In this document: in pieces, positions 1 through 5,924 of the stretch
How positions within the stretch are numbered: position 1 is the stretch's first letter
How the letters are laid out: each line of letters begins with the position of its first letter
NCBI GenBank assembly: GCA_948482865.1
Contig: CAOMHR010000090.1
Location: forward strand, 1 to 6,568
Direction of reading: 5' to 3'
Source: Christensenellaceae bacterium
GTDB taxonomy: Bacteria > Bacillota > Clostridia > Christensenellales > Borkfalkiaceae
DNA length: 6,568 bases
Made by a program: the position numbers and the translations under genes
The notes under the pieces: model-generated
Told to the model about the DNA's origin: nothing
What the model saw: the letters and a program-made list of their open reading frames with translations, nothing else
The model's database searches: none

Positions 1-2
1 TT

Positions 3-86
3 CCCGCGATACTGGCTCTTACGAACACGGTTGTTTTAACTATTCTGGTAAACGTTGTTTTCAGGGTTGTGATTGTTATCGTATAA
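3..86 (+). CDS. Possible C-terminal tail of an upstream membrane protein (partial, 5' end outside window)
   Basis: The third forward frame is open from the window edge to a TAA at 84-86. It encodes 27 residues that are almost entirely hydrophobic and rich in Val, Ile and Leu, with a single Arg near the end, as in a final transmembrane helix. This is the best candidate for the end of an upstream gene, but the evidence is thin. The other two forward frames also run open from the edge: one stops at 37-39, the other stops at 116-118 overlapping the next start codon and encodes a Cys-rich peptide that looks unnatural. I do not recognise a family. The region could equally be non-coding upstream sequence. 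Confidence 0.35.
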   Translation, partial: PAILALTNTVVLTILVNVVFRVVIVIV

Positions 87-109
87 TAAATAATTTTTTT
101 CGCATAATA
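81..109 (+). promoter_or_regulatory. Putative forespore-type (sigma-F/sigma-G) promoter of the dacF-like gene
   Basis: GTATA (81-85), a 17-nt spacer and CATAATA (103-109) fit the published sigma-G pattern (gHATr, 17-18 nt, CATnnTA) and resemble sigma-F sites. In Bacillus subtilis dacF is transcribed by forespore sigma factors, so the match is biologically sensible. Only five bases separate the -10 from the ATG, so transcription would begin at or about the start codon. A competing sigma-A reading is TTTTCA (58-63), 18 nt, TATAAT (82-87), which would give a leader of about 20 nt. The sequence alone does not decide between them, and AT-rich DNA gives such matches by chance. Confidence 0.45.
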
Positions 110-114
110 ATTTT

Positions 115-1278
115 ATGAAAAAATTATTAGCTATTCTTGGTACGGCGTGCATGCTTTGCGGCGGTACATTGACTGCGGGAGCGGAAATTACTCCTTCGGC
201 AGAAAGTATTTCTCTTACTAAAGGTTGCAAGGCTTCTTACCTTATGGATTACGGCACAGGCGAGTGTATATATAAAGAAAATGAAACTACCCGTATGCCG
301 ATAGCAAGCGTTTGTAAAGTTATGACTTTGACGGTTTGCTTTGATGCGATAAATGAAGGCAAGCTGTCAATTGACGATATAATTACAGCCAGTGAAAACG
401 CGGCGGGAATGGGCGGTTCGCAGGTTTTCCTGGGAAGCGGTTGCCAATATCCTTTGGGTCAGCTCATTAAAAGCATTATAGTTTGTTCGGCAAACGATAG
501 TTGCGTGGCGGTATCGGAAGCTGTTGCGGGCAGCGAAGAAGGATTTGTAGCACAAATGAATAAGAAAGCAACTGAATTAGGGTGTACGGATACTTTGTTT
601 GCAAACTGTACGGGATTACCTAAGGAAACACAATATTCCTGTGCAAAAGACGTTGCTATTATGTTCCGCAATTTGCTTGAAAACGAATGCTATTACAATT
701 ACAGTAAAATCTGGTTGGAAGATTTTGTTCATCCCGATAACAGGGTCACTTCAATGACAAATACCAACAAACTGATAAGAAAGTATTCAAACTGCGACGG
801 CGGTAAAACCGGATTTACAAATGAAGCGGGATTCTGTCTTACGGCAACGGCAAAGAAGGATAATATGCGCCTTATTTCAGTAGTTTTAGGTGCGGACAGT
901 AGCGATAACCGTTTTAAATCAACCGTGAATATGTTTGATTACGGTTTTGCAAATTATAAAAACAAAATTATTTTAGACAAGGATGTTACATTAAATGATG
1001 AATTTGCTGTAGTCGGCGGTAAAAAGGATAGTTTTGCCGTGTGTCCGGAACGAAACAGTTATGTGTTTTCGGCTGCAGACAAGACGCCGGACGTTACTCA
1101 TAACCTTGTAGCATATAAAGTAAAGGCTCCTGTCGCAAAAGGTCAGGTAGTTGGTAAAATAGAAGTTTACAAAGACGGAGTTTTATGTGACACTGTAAAC
1201 GTTGTTGCGGCGGAAGAAGTAAAAAAAGCGAACTTCGGCGACAACTTTGTAACTATTCTTGAAAATTGGGCAATTTAA
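115..1278 (+). CDS. dacF: Secreted D-alanyl-D-alanine carboxypeptidase, DacF type (peptidase S11)
   Basis: A penicillin-binding serine peptidase that removes the terminal D-Ala from peptidoglycan stem pentapeptides outside the membrane. The 387-residue length matches the family (B. subtilis DacF is about 390). Residues 1-23 form a signal peptide with a likely AGA/E cleavage. The three catalytic motifs are present: SVCK at 65-68 (Ser65 nucleophile, Lys68 base), SAN at 125-127, and KTG at 231-233 followed by an FTNEAGFCL block. Residues from about 285 to 375 form the C-terminal PBP5-type beta domain; the chain ends soon after, with only a short tail for membrane association. It is unusually rich in Cys for an exported protein (15 in the mature part), including Cys67 beside the catalytic Lys. 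The ATG at 115 places the signal peptide correctly, but no Shine-Dalgarno precedes it. The gene is monocistronic, followed by a terminator. The assignment to DacF rather than another S11 paralogue rests on the SAND motif and context. Confidence 0.93.
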   Translation: MKKLLAILGTACMLCGGTLTAGAEITPSAESISLTKGCKASYLMDYGTGECIYKENETTRMPIASVCKVMTLTVCFDAINEGKLSIDDIITASENAAGMGGSQVFLGSGCQYPLGQLIKSIIVCSANDSCVAVSEAVAGSEEGFVAQMNKKATELGCTDTLFANCTGLPKETQYSCAKDVAIMFRNLLENECYYNYSKIWLEDFVHPDNRVTSMTNTNKLIRKYSNCDGGKTGFTNEAGFCLTATAKKDNMRLISVVLGADSSDNRFKSTVNMFDYGFANYKNKIILDKDVTLNDEFAVVGGKKDSFAVCPERNSYVFSAADKTPDVTHNLVAYKVKAPVAKGQVVGKIEVYKDGVLCDTVNVVAAEEVKKANFGDNFVTILENWAI

Positions 1279-1292
1279 GTTAAGTCTTAACA

Positions 1293-1328
1293 GGCGCTTG
1301 CGGATATCTGCGGGCGCCGATATTTTTT
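1293..1328 (+). terminator. Rho-independent terminator after the dacF-like gene
   Basis: The arms 1293-1303 and 1308-1318 can pair into an 11-bp GC-rich stem (eight Watson-Crick and three G-U pairs) around a 4-nt ATAT loop. A run of six T follows at 1323-1328. It lies 15 nt after the stop codon and separates the dacF-like gene from the lysA unit. Confidence 0.9.
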
Positions 1329-1356
1329 GTGTGCAATTTATATATAATCAATTTAT

Positions 1357-1385
1357 TTGACTATTTTTATGTGCTTTGATAAAAT
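1357..1385 (+). promoter_or_regulatory. Sigma-A promoter with extended -10 for the lysA unit
   Basis: TTGACT (1357-1362) matches the -35 consensus in five of six positions. A 17-nt spacer leads to TAAAAT (1380-1385), preceded by TGA, which forms an extended -10 (TGn). Transcription should start near 1392, giving a leader of only about 25 nt before the lysA ATG. That leaves no room for a lysine riboswitch. An 8-nt direct repeat (CAATTTAT at 1334-1341 and 1349-1356) abuts the -35 and could be an UP-like element or a binding site. Confidence 0.8.
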
Positions 1386-1405
1386 AAACAGGTAATTATC
1401 TTTTT

Positions 1406-1410
1406 GGTGA
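1406..1410 (+). promoter_or_regulatory. Ribosome binding site that fixes the lysA start
   Basis: GGTGA at 1406-1410 pairs with the 3' end of 16S rRNA (the downstream half of GGAGGTGA) and lies 5 nt before the ATG at 1416. The in-frame TTG at 1404 and GTG at 1407 overlap this element and have no good site of their own, so ATG 1416 is preferred. Confidence 0.7.
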
Positions 1411-1415
1411 TATTA

Positions 1416-2741
1416 ATGAACGAAAGAGAAACGTTAAAAATAAATAGCAAAGGGCATTTGGAAATAGGCGGAGCGGACTCTGTTGATTTGGCAAACCGTT
1501 TCGGCACGCCTTTGTACGTTTTTGACGAAGCGCACATAAGAAATATGATGCGCGTTTACAAAAACACTCTTGAAACGGAGTATGGCGGAAACGGTCAGGT
1601 TTTGTATGCTTCAAAGGCTTTTTCCTGTATGGCTATTTATGCGATTGCCAAACAGGAAAATATCGGTATTGACGTGGTTTCCGGGGGTGAGCTGTATACG
1701 GCATTGAAAGCCGGATTTGACGCTTCGAAAATATATTTTCATGGAAATAATAAACTGTCAAATGAATTAGAGCTTGCGGTTGAAAATAAAGTAGGCTGTA
1801 TAGTTGTTGACTCGTACCGTGAAGCGGATATTCTGGATTTGATTGCCGAAAAACACAATTTGACACAAAACGTTCTGATAAGAATTAATCCCGGTATCGA
1901 AGCGCACACGCACGCATTTGTTCAGACCGCGAGAACGGACAGTAAATTCGGTTTTTCCGTATCAGACGGCGCGGCGGAAGAAATGGTTAAATATATTTTG
2001 AGTAAACCAAATCTTTGTCTTAAAGGTTTTCACTGTCATATAGGTTCACAGATTTTTGAAAAGCAATCTTTTGTGCTCGCCGCAGAAAAAGTTATGGACT
2101 TTATGGCGGATATAAAAAAGAAACATAGTTATAATGCGGAAACCTTGAATATCGGCGGCGGTTTCGGAATCTGGTACAACAGCGAAGACCCCGAACTTAA
2201 ATATAATGATTATGCCGAATATCTTAAAGCGTTGATATCGGCTGTTAAAAATAAGTCAAAACAACACTCATTGAAAGAGCCTTATCTGGTAATAGAACCG
2301 GGACGTTCAATTGTAGGTGAAGCAGGGATAACGCTGTATACCGTAGGCGCTATTAAAGAAATTCACGGGATTAAAAAATACGTTGCTGTTGACGGCGGAA
2401 TGTTCGATAATCCCAGATACGCGCTTTATCAATCAAAATATACTGTATTGCTCGCAAATCGGGCAAATGAAAAATGTACTGAAAAGGTTTCAGTTGCCGG
2501 TAAATGCTGCGAAAGCGGTGATTTGATTGCCGTGGATGTTGCTCTGCCGAAAGCCGAAAGCGGCGATATAATGGCAGTGCTGTCAACTGGAGCGTACAAT
2601 TACTCGATGGCAAGCAATTACAACAGAAATTTAATTCCGGCGGCTGTTCTGGTTAAAGACGGTAAAGCGGAATATATTGTCAAACATCAATCTTATGACG
2701 ACATTATCAGAAACGACGTCGTCCCTGGTTATTTGAAATGA
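1416..2741 (+). CDS. lysA: Diaminopimelate decarboxylase
   Basis: A PLP-dependent cytoplasmic enzyme that converts meso-2,6-diaminopimelate to L-lysine and CO2, the last step of lysine biosynthesis. From ATG 1416 it has 441 residues, close to the usual 420-440. It shows the fold-type III alanine-racemase barrel: YASKAF with the PLP-binding Lys67, HCHIGSQ at 206-212, GGGFG at 247-251 for the cofactor phosphate, and EPGR at 294-297. The C-terminal beta domain carries the CESGD signature at 365-369, which supplies catalytic Cys and Glu across the dimer interface, and AYNYSMASNYN around 393-403 with the conserved Tyr394. The CESGD block and HIGSQ favour LysA over ornithine/arginine decarboxylases. 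It is the first gene of a unit with the M50 protease, scpA and scpB. An upstream in-frame TTG at 1404 would add four residues but lacks support. Confidence 0.96.
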   Translation: MNERETLKINSKGHLEIGGADSVDLANRFGTPLYVFDEAHIRNMMRVYKNTLETEYGGNGQVLYASKAFSCMAIYAIAKQENIGIDVVSGGELYTALKAGFDASKIYFHGNNKLSNELELAVENKVGCIVVDSYREADILDLIAEKHNLTQNVLIRINPGIEAHTHAFVQTARTDSKFGFSVSDGAAEEMVKYILSKPNLCLKGFHCHIGSQIFEKQSFVLAAEKVMDFMADIKKKHSYNAETLNIGGGFGIWYNSEDPELKYNDYAEYLKALISAVKNKSKQHSLKEPYLVIEPGRSIVGEAGITLYTVGAIKEIHGIKKYVAVDGGMFDNPRYALYQSKYTVLLANRANEKCTEKVSVAGKCCESGDLIAVDVALPKAESGDIMAVLSTGAYNYSMASNYNRNLIPAAVLVKDGKAEYIVKHQSYDDIIRNDVVPGYLK

Positions 2742-3457
2742 ATCCTATAGTTTATCAAGTTTTTTACTATCTGTCTGCGGCTATCGCTATACTGTTTGTA
2801 TTTGTTCCGCATGAATTTGCACATGCATATTCCGCTTACAGAAACGGAGATCTGACTGCAAAATATTACGGCAGACTTACTTTAAACCCCGTCAAGCACT
2901 TTGACCTAATGGGCTTTTTACTGTGCGTTTTAGCAGGGTTTGGCTGGGCAAAGCCCGTTCCCATAAACCCTAACAATTTCCGTAAATACAAGAAGGGGTT
3001 GTTTGAAACGGCTGTTGCCGGAGTTTGCACCAACTATGTTATAGCTTTTATAGTTTATCCCATATTTTTGGTAGTTGCAAGATACATTCCGGAATCTTCT
3101 ACGGCGTTGATATATGTAAAGGGATTTTTGGAACTTGTATTATACCGCATTTACATAATCAGCCTTTCGATTATAGCGTTTAATCTTTTGCCGTTCTTTC
3201 CTTTGGACGGTTTCAGAATTATAGAAGCGTGCACAAGTCCTTTTAATAAATTCAGACTATTTTTAGAAAAATACGGCCGCTACATATTGCTTGGTCTGAT
3301 TATAGAGTGTTTTATATGCAATATTCTTGTTCAGGCTACAGGTGTTACGGCTTTGCAATATCTTAACGTTTTAGGTTTTTACCTGCAATGGTTCGCGCAA
3401 AATATTTTAGGCGCACCGATTTGGGGATTCTGGGACTGGATATTTACTTTATTTTGA
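2738..3457 (+). CDS. Site-2 protease family (M50) membrane zinc metalloprotease
   Basis: An integral membrane protein of 239 residues from the short M50 branch (YwhC-like) that lacks the PDZ domain of RseP. HEFAH at 25-29 in the first membrane helix supplies two His zinc ligands and the catalytic Glu26. FNLLPFFPLDG at 148-158 is the second motif, with Asp157 the third ligand. About five to six hydrophobic segments are visible (near 8-24, 57-70, 91-115, 132-150 and 183-200). The block at 95-99, where relatives often read GPxxN, is GVCTN here; the Asn is kept and the Pro is lost. Substrates of this branch are mostly unknown; intramembrane proteolysis is inferred from the motifs. The ATG overlaps the lysA stop in ATGA and no Shine-Dalgarno is evident, which suggests translational coupling. 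This gene between lysA and scpA is a familiar order in Clostridia. Confidence 0.9.
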   Translation: MNPIVYQVFYYLSAAIAILFVFVPHEFAHAYSAYRNGDLTAKYYGRLTLNPVKHFDLMGFLLCVLAGFGWAKPVPINPNNFRKYKKGLFETAVAGVCTNYVIAFIVYPIFLVVARYIPESSTALIYVKGFLELVLYRIYIISLSIIAFNLLPFFPLDGFRIIEACTSPFNKFRLFLEKYGRYILLGLIIECFICNILVQATGVTALQYLNVLGFYLQWFAQNILGAPIWGFWDWIFTLF

Positions 3458-3472
3458 TAGGTTTTAATATAG

Positions 3473-4288
3473 ATGGCAGATAAAAATTATGACAATTTTG
3501 AATCGGTTGTAGACTATAATACAGTTTTGGACGATTTTGAAGGTCCGCTTGATTTATTGTTGCACCTTATAAATATTGCACAGATAAAGATAGAAGACGT
3601 TTTTGTTTCAAAGGTTACCGAACAGTTTTTAGCATATATTGATTTTATGAAAACGCAACCAAGCCGTGACGTTGATAAAGAGAGTGAATATCTTGCGTTG
3701 GCTGCGCAAATTATTTACATAAAATCGAAGAGTATGGTACCTGTTGTCGACGTTGCCGGTGATGAAATGGGCGGCTCGGAAGAAGAGCAGCGTGCGCTTA
3801 TTGAACAGCTTAAACAGAGAGAGTACGAACTTATTAAGGAAGAAACTCCTAAACTTAAAAATCTTGAAACCATCGGCTATTTTTTCAAAGAACCTGATTC
3901 CGATTTCAGTAAAGTAAAAATAGTTTATAAAGATTTTAACGTTCACGCGTTGTTGGAAGCGTTTGCAAACCTTATGCTTCGTAACGAAAGTTTACAACGA
4001 GAAAAAGAAAAAGTTAAAGAGATTCCGAAAGACGTTCATACGGTTGAAGAAAAAGTTGTATTTATACGCGATACGCTAATTGAAAAAAACGAAGTTTTGT
4101 TCGAGAGCCTGTTTACAACTTTTTCGCGCAATGAAATAATAACCACTTTTCAGGCATTGCTTGAAATGTTAAAGCATCAATTTATTACTGTAGTACAATT
4201 AGAATCGTTTGGAGCAATAAATATAAAACTGAACCCTAATTGGGATGTGAAGGAAGTAACAAGTGAACAATTTGACGAATATAATTGA
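3473..4288 (+). CDS. scpA: Segregation and condensation protein A (SMC kleisin)
   Basis: The kleisin subunit of the SMC-ScpAB complex, which loads on DNA and organises and separates the replicated nucleoid. At 271 residues it is slightly longer than B. subtilis ScpA (about 250). FEGPLDLLLHLI at 22-33 is the family signature in the N-terminal helical domain that binds the SMC neck; KVTEQFLAYIDFM and the LALAAQIIYIKSKSMVP helix follow. Residues from about 95 to 190 form the charged linker that wraps ScpB. From about 195 the C-terminal winged-helix domain, which contacts the other SMC head, is recognisable by TFQALLEMLKHQ and QLESFGAINIKLNP. The ATG is 16 nt after the protease stop, with a weak AGG about 10 nt upstream. 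Its last 26 nt overlap scpB. Confidence 0.95.
   Translation: MADKNYDNFESVVDYNTVLDDFEGPLDLLLHLINIAQIKIEDVFVSKVTEQFLAYIDFMKTQPSRDVDKESEYLALAAQIIYIKSKSMVPVVDVAGDEMGGSEEEQRALIEQLKQREYELIKEETPKLKNLETIGYFFKEPDSDFSKVKIVYKDFNVHALLEAFANLMLRNESLQREKEKVKEIPKDVHTVEEKVVFIRDTLIEKNEVLFESLFTTFSRNEIITTFQALLEMLKHQFITVVQLESFGAINIKLNPNWDVKEVTSEQFDEYN
4250..4254 (+). promoter_or_regulatory. Ribosome binding site inside scpA that sets the GTG start of scpB
   Basis: AAGGA (within GAAGGAAG) sits 8 nt upstream of GTG 4263, inside the scpA coding region. No better start follows before the conserved N-terminal helix, so a GTG start with a 26-nt overlap is well supported. Confidence 0.75.
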
Positions 4289-4964
4289 GGCGGTTGTTTT
4301 TGCTTCTGGCGAAGCAGTACCTGTAAAATACATAGTAGAAAAGTTGGATTGTACTGTTAAAGAAGTCAACGCCTGCGCTGCGGAATTAAAAGAGAAATAC
4401 GATGAAAACAGCGGCATTCAGCTTTTGACATTTAACGGAAAATTACAATTTGCCTCTAATCCGAAATATAAGCAACCGGTGTCGGAAGTTCTTACGCCAA
4501 TCAAAGAAAAAGAGTTTACAAAAACTATACTCGAATGTGCTGCAATAATTGCATATAAGCAACCCATAACAAAACCAGAGCTCGAAGAAATAAGGCAGGT
4601 CAGTTGCGATTACGCTATACATACATTGTTAGAGTTGGAAATGATAGTTCCCTGCGGTAGAAAGGACGCCGTGGGCAAACCGATACTTTATGCGACAACG
4701 GATAATTTTTTAAAGAGATTTAAACTTAACTCAATTGACGAATTACCCGATTATGACGAACTTATGGCACAGATTGCGGAACTTAACAGTTCATTATTAA
4801 CTGATGACGAAGAAGACGGTAACTATCTTTACAAGAAAGACGAGTATATAGAGAAAGGTGAAAAAACTCAAGCGGTAGAAGAAAATCAAGTTGCTGTTAC
4901 CGAAGACGGTTATGAAATTCCCGATTTTATTTCCCAAGATGATGATGTTATAAAAATAGATTGA
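4263..4964 (+). CDS. scpB: Segregation and condensation protein B
   Basis: The winged-helix partner of ScpA; a ScpB dimer clasps the central region of the kleisin and stabilises SMC-ScpAB. It has 233 residues, against about 195-200 in B. subtilis. The first winged helix starts at NIIEAVVFASGEAV (6-19); the second carries the strongest family signature, IIAYKQPITKPELEEIR (95-111), then IRQVSCDYAIHTLLE and GRKDAVGKPILYATTDNFL (132-150). In IRQVSCDYAI the usual Asn-Ser before Asp is Ser-Cys. The extra length is an acidic C-terminal tail (about 178-233) rich in Asp and Glu, including DDEED and QDDD. It overlaps scpA by 26 nt, starts with GTG, and ends just before a strong terminator, making it the last gene of the lysA unit. 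Confidence 0.95.
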   Translation: MNNLTNIIEAVVFASGEAVPVKYIVEKLDCTVKEVNACAAELKEKYDENSGIQLLTFNGKLQFASNPKYKQPVSEVLTPIKEKEFTKTILECAAIIAYKQPITKPELEEIRQVSCDYAIHTLLELEMIVPCGRKDAVGKPILYATTDNFLKRFKLNSIDELPDYDELMAQIAELNSSLLTDDEEDGNYLYKKDEYIEKGEKTQAVEENQVAVTEDGYEIPDFISQDDDVIKID

Positions 4965-4973
4965 TAAGTAAAG

Positions 4974-5005
4974 CAAAAAAGCGGACGAGTAGGTCCGCTT
5001 TTTTG
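4974..5005 (+). terminator. Rho-independent terminator after scpB, symmetrical
   Basis: A perfect 13-bp inverted repeat: CAAAAAAGCGGAC (4974-4986), a 6-nt loop, then GTCCGCTTTTTTG (4993-5005). The core is GCGGAC/GTCCGC with six T after it and six A before it, so it could work in both directions. It ends the lysA-scpB unit 9 nt after the scpB stop. Confidence 0.95.
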
Positions 5006-5033
5006 TATATTTAAAATTATGTTACAAATAATA
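5005..5033 (+). promoter_or_regulatory. Putative forespore-type promoter of the DUF2953-ytfJ unit
   Basis: GTATA (5005-5009), a 17-nt spacer and AATAATA (5027-5033) match the sigma-G pattern (gHATr, 17-18 nt, CATnnTA) except for the first base of the -10. The -35 begins on the last base of the preceding terminator. The ATG at 5039 lies five bases after the -10, as in the dacF-like gene, so the mRNA would be leaderless or nearly so. In B. subtilis ytfJ is expressed in the forespore under sigma-F. No good sigma-A pair was found in this gap. Confidence 0.45.
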
Positions 5034-5038
5034 TTGTT

Positions 5039-5566
5039 ATGAATGTAGCAATGATTATTATGGCTGCTGCAGGATTTGCAATTTCAATTTTTCCGATACA
5101 TGTTTTTAATTATATTTACGTAAATACCGAAGAAAAATATGCAAGTATTAACGTAACAGTATTCAGATTTTTCAGGATTTTCAATATAAATACAGTTAAA
5201 AATCAACCCGGTAAAATGCAGGTAAACGGAAAAGAAAAACAGTTGGATTATAAAAAATTCAGGTTAAGTTTTTACAAAATCTTTAATATGCTTTGCATAT
5301 ATAAAATAATCCAACTTTCAGATTACGGAATGCAGAACGAGCAAAACGCTTATGCTGCGTTGATTCAGAACGGAACGACGGGCGCAGTTTACAATTTTTT
5401 ACGTATCAATGATAATCGCACTAAACTGCGAAATTATACGATACTGAATGAAGAACACTCTTCCATAAGGTATTATGCAAAAGCAGTGACGGTAATAAAC
5501 CTTCTGGTTGTAACCAAAATAATTTTATATATTTTAATGGAGAAAATAAATGAACTCAAAAATTAA
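5039..5566 (+). CDS. Small membrane protein, probable DUF2953 family (YtfI-like)
   Basis: A 175-residue protein of unknown function. Residues about 4-27 form a hydrophobic N-terminal anchor; about 149-167 form a second hydrophobic segment followed by a charged tail (MEKINELKN). Between them is a basic, moderately hydrophobic region, with AYAALIQNGTTGAVYNFL (104-121) resembling the conserved Gly-containing part of DUF2953 proteins. The family call rests mainly on this outline and on the next gene: DUF2953/YtfI is a usual partner of YtfJ in spore formers. No enzymatic motif is visible. Starts at 5039, 5051 and 5060 are all in frame and none has a Shine-Dalgarno; 5039 is chosen because it keeps the full hydrophobic segment and fits the promoter geometry. 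The 3' end overlaps ytfJ by 17 nt. Confidence 0.7.
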   Translation: MNVAMIIMAAAGFAISIFPIHVFNYIYVNTEEKYASINVTVFRFFRIFNINTVKNQPGKMQVNGKEKQLDYKKFRLSFYKIFNMLCIYKIIQLSDYGMQNEQNAYAALIQNGTTGAVYNFLRINDNRTKLRNYTILNEEHSSIRYYAKAVTVINLLVVTKIILYILMEKINELKN

Positions 5567-5924
5567 AAGAAGCAAAGCGAAAGAATTTAACGAATTACCT
5601 CTTTCAATTGAAAAAGTTGCCGATGCAGATACCGTAGTAGGTAAATCCATTATTACGGTAAGCGGGACGCAGGTAATTCCCCTTTCGTCTGTCACGGTGG
5701 TAAATTTAAGTGGCGGCGGTGAATACGGCGACGTAAAGACTTTTAAAGAAGCCGACGGCTTTAAAATTGCAGGCGGCAACGGCGCCGTAATTTCGGTTAA
5801 ACCGCAAGGATTTTTAGTTGATGACGGTAAATCTTGCAGGCTTCTCAAAATGGAAGAAAGTACTTTGGATGCGTTAATAGACAAAACGGGAAATTTGGTT
5901 CATAAAATAACTGACAATGCGTAA
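5550..5924 (+). CDS. ytfJ: Sporulation protein YtfJ (GerW family)
   Basis: A 124-residue protein of the YtfJ/GerW family, found in endospore formers and needed in B. subtilis for normal germination; its biochemical activity is not established. Family features in order: DADTVVGKSI (25-34, matching the VDANTIIGDP-like motif), a strand ending in VIPLSSVTV (42-50), the Gly-rich GGGEYG (55-60), and AGGNGAVISVKPQGFLV (74-90) with the conserved Gly-Gly and Pro. The N-terminal helix is shorter than in many homologues, and a short C-terminal extension (about 100-124) follows. No signal peptide or membrane segment is seen. The ATG is supported by GGAGA (5539-5543), 6 nt upstream. The gene overlaps the DUF2953 gene by 17 nt and the next carboxypeptidase gene by 8 nt, so the three are probably co-expressed. 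Confidence 0.9.
   Translation: MNSKIKRSKAKEFNELPLSIEKVADADTVVGKSIITVSGTQVIPLSSVTVVNLSGGGEYGDVKTFKEADGFKIAGGNGAVISVKPQGFLVDDGKSCRLLKMEESTLDALIDKTGNLVHKITDNA

Noticed and set aside
2..118. An upstream gene ending at TGA 116-118 with an ATGA overlap onto the dacF-like gene
   Set aside because: The frame is open to the edge, but its product is a Cys-, Asn- and aromatic-rich string unlike a normal protein end, and it would run through the AT-rich promoter-like segment.
1404..1406. TTG at 1404 as the lysA start
   Set aside because: It overlaps the GGTGA element that serves ATG 1416 and has no well-spaced ribosome site of its own; it lies only about 12 nt after the predicted transcription start.
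1319..1415. A lysine riboswitch (L-box) before lysA
   Set aside because: The predicted transcript leader is only about 25 nt, and the whole space from terminator to ATG is under 100 nt; the L-box needs about 170-180 nt with several conserved helices, none of which is seen.
3629..3946. A 105-residue open frame on the - strand inside scpA
   Set aside because: The product is Phe/Ile/Asn-rich, as expected from the reverse complement of an AT-rich, Glu/Lys-rich coding region; the + strand is clearly scpA.
5534..5884. A 116-residue open frame on the - strand opposite ytfJ
   Set aside because: It lies antisense to ytfJ, whose family motifs and ribosome-binding site are clear; the minus-strand product is Pro/Ser/Leu-rich without recognisable domains and is a shadow frame.
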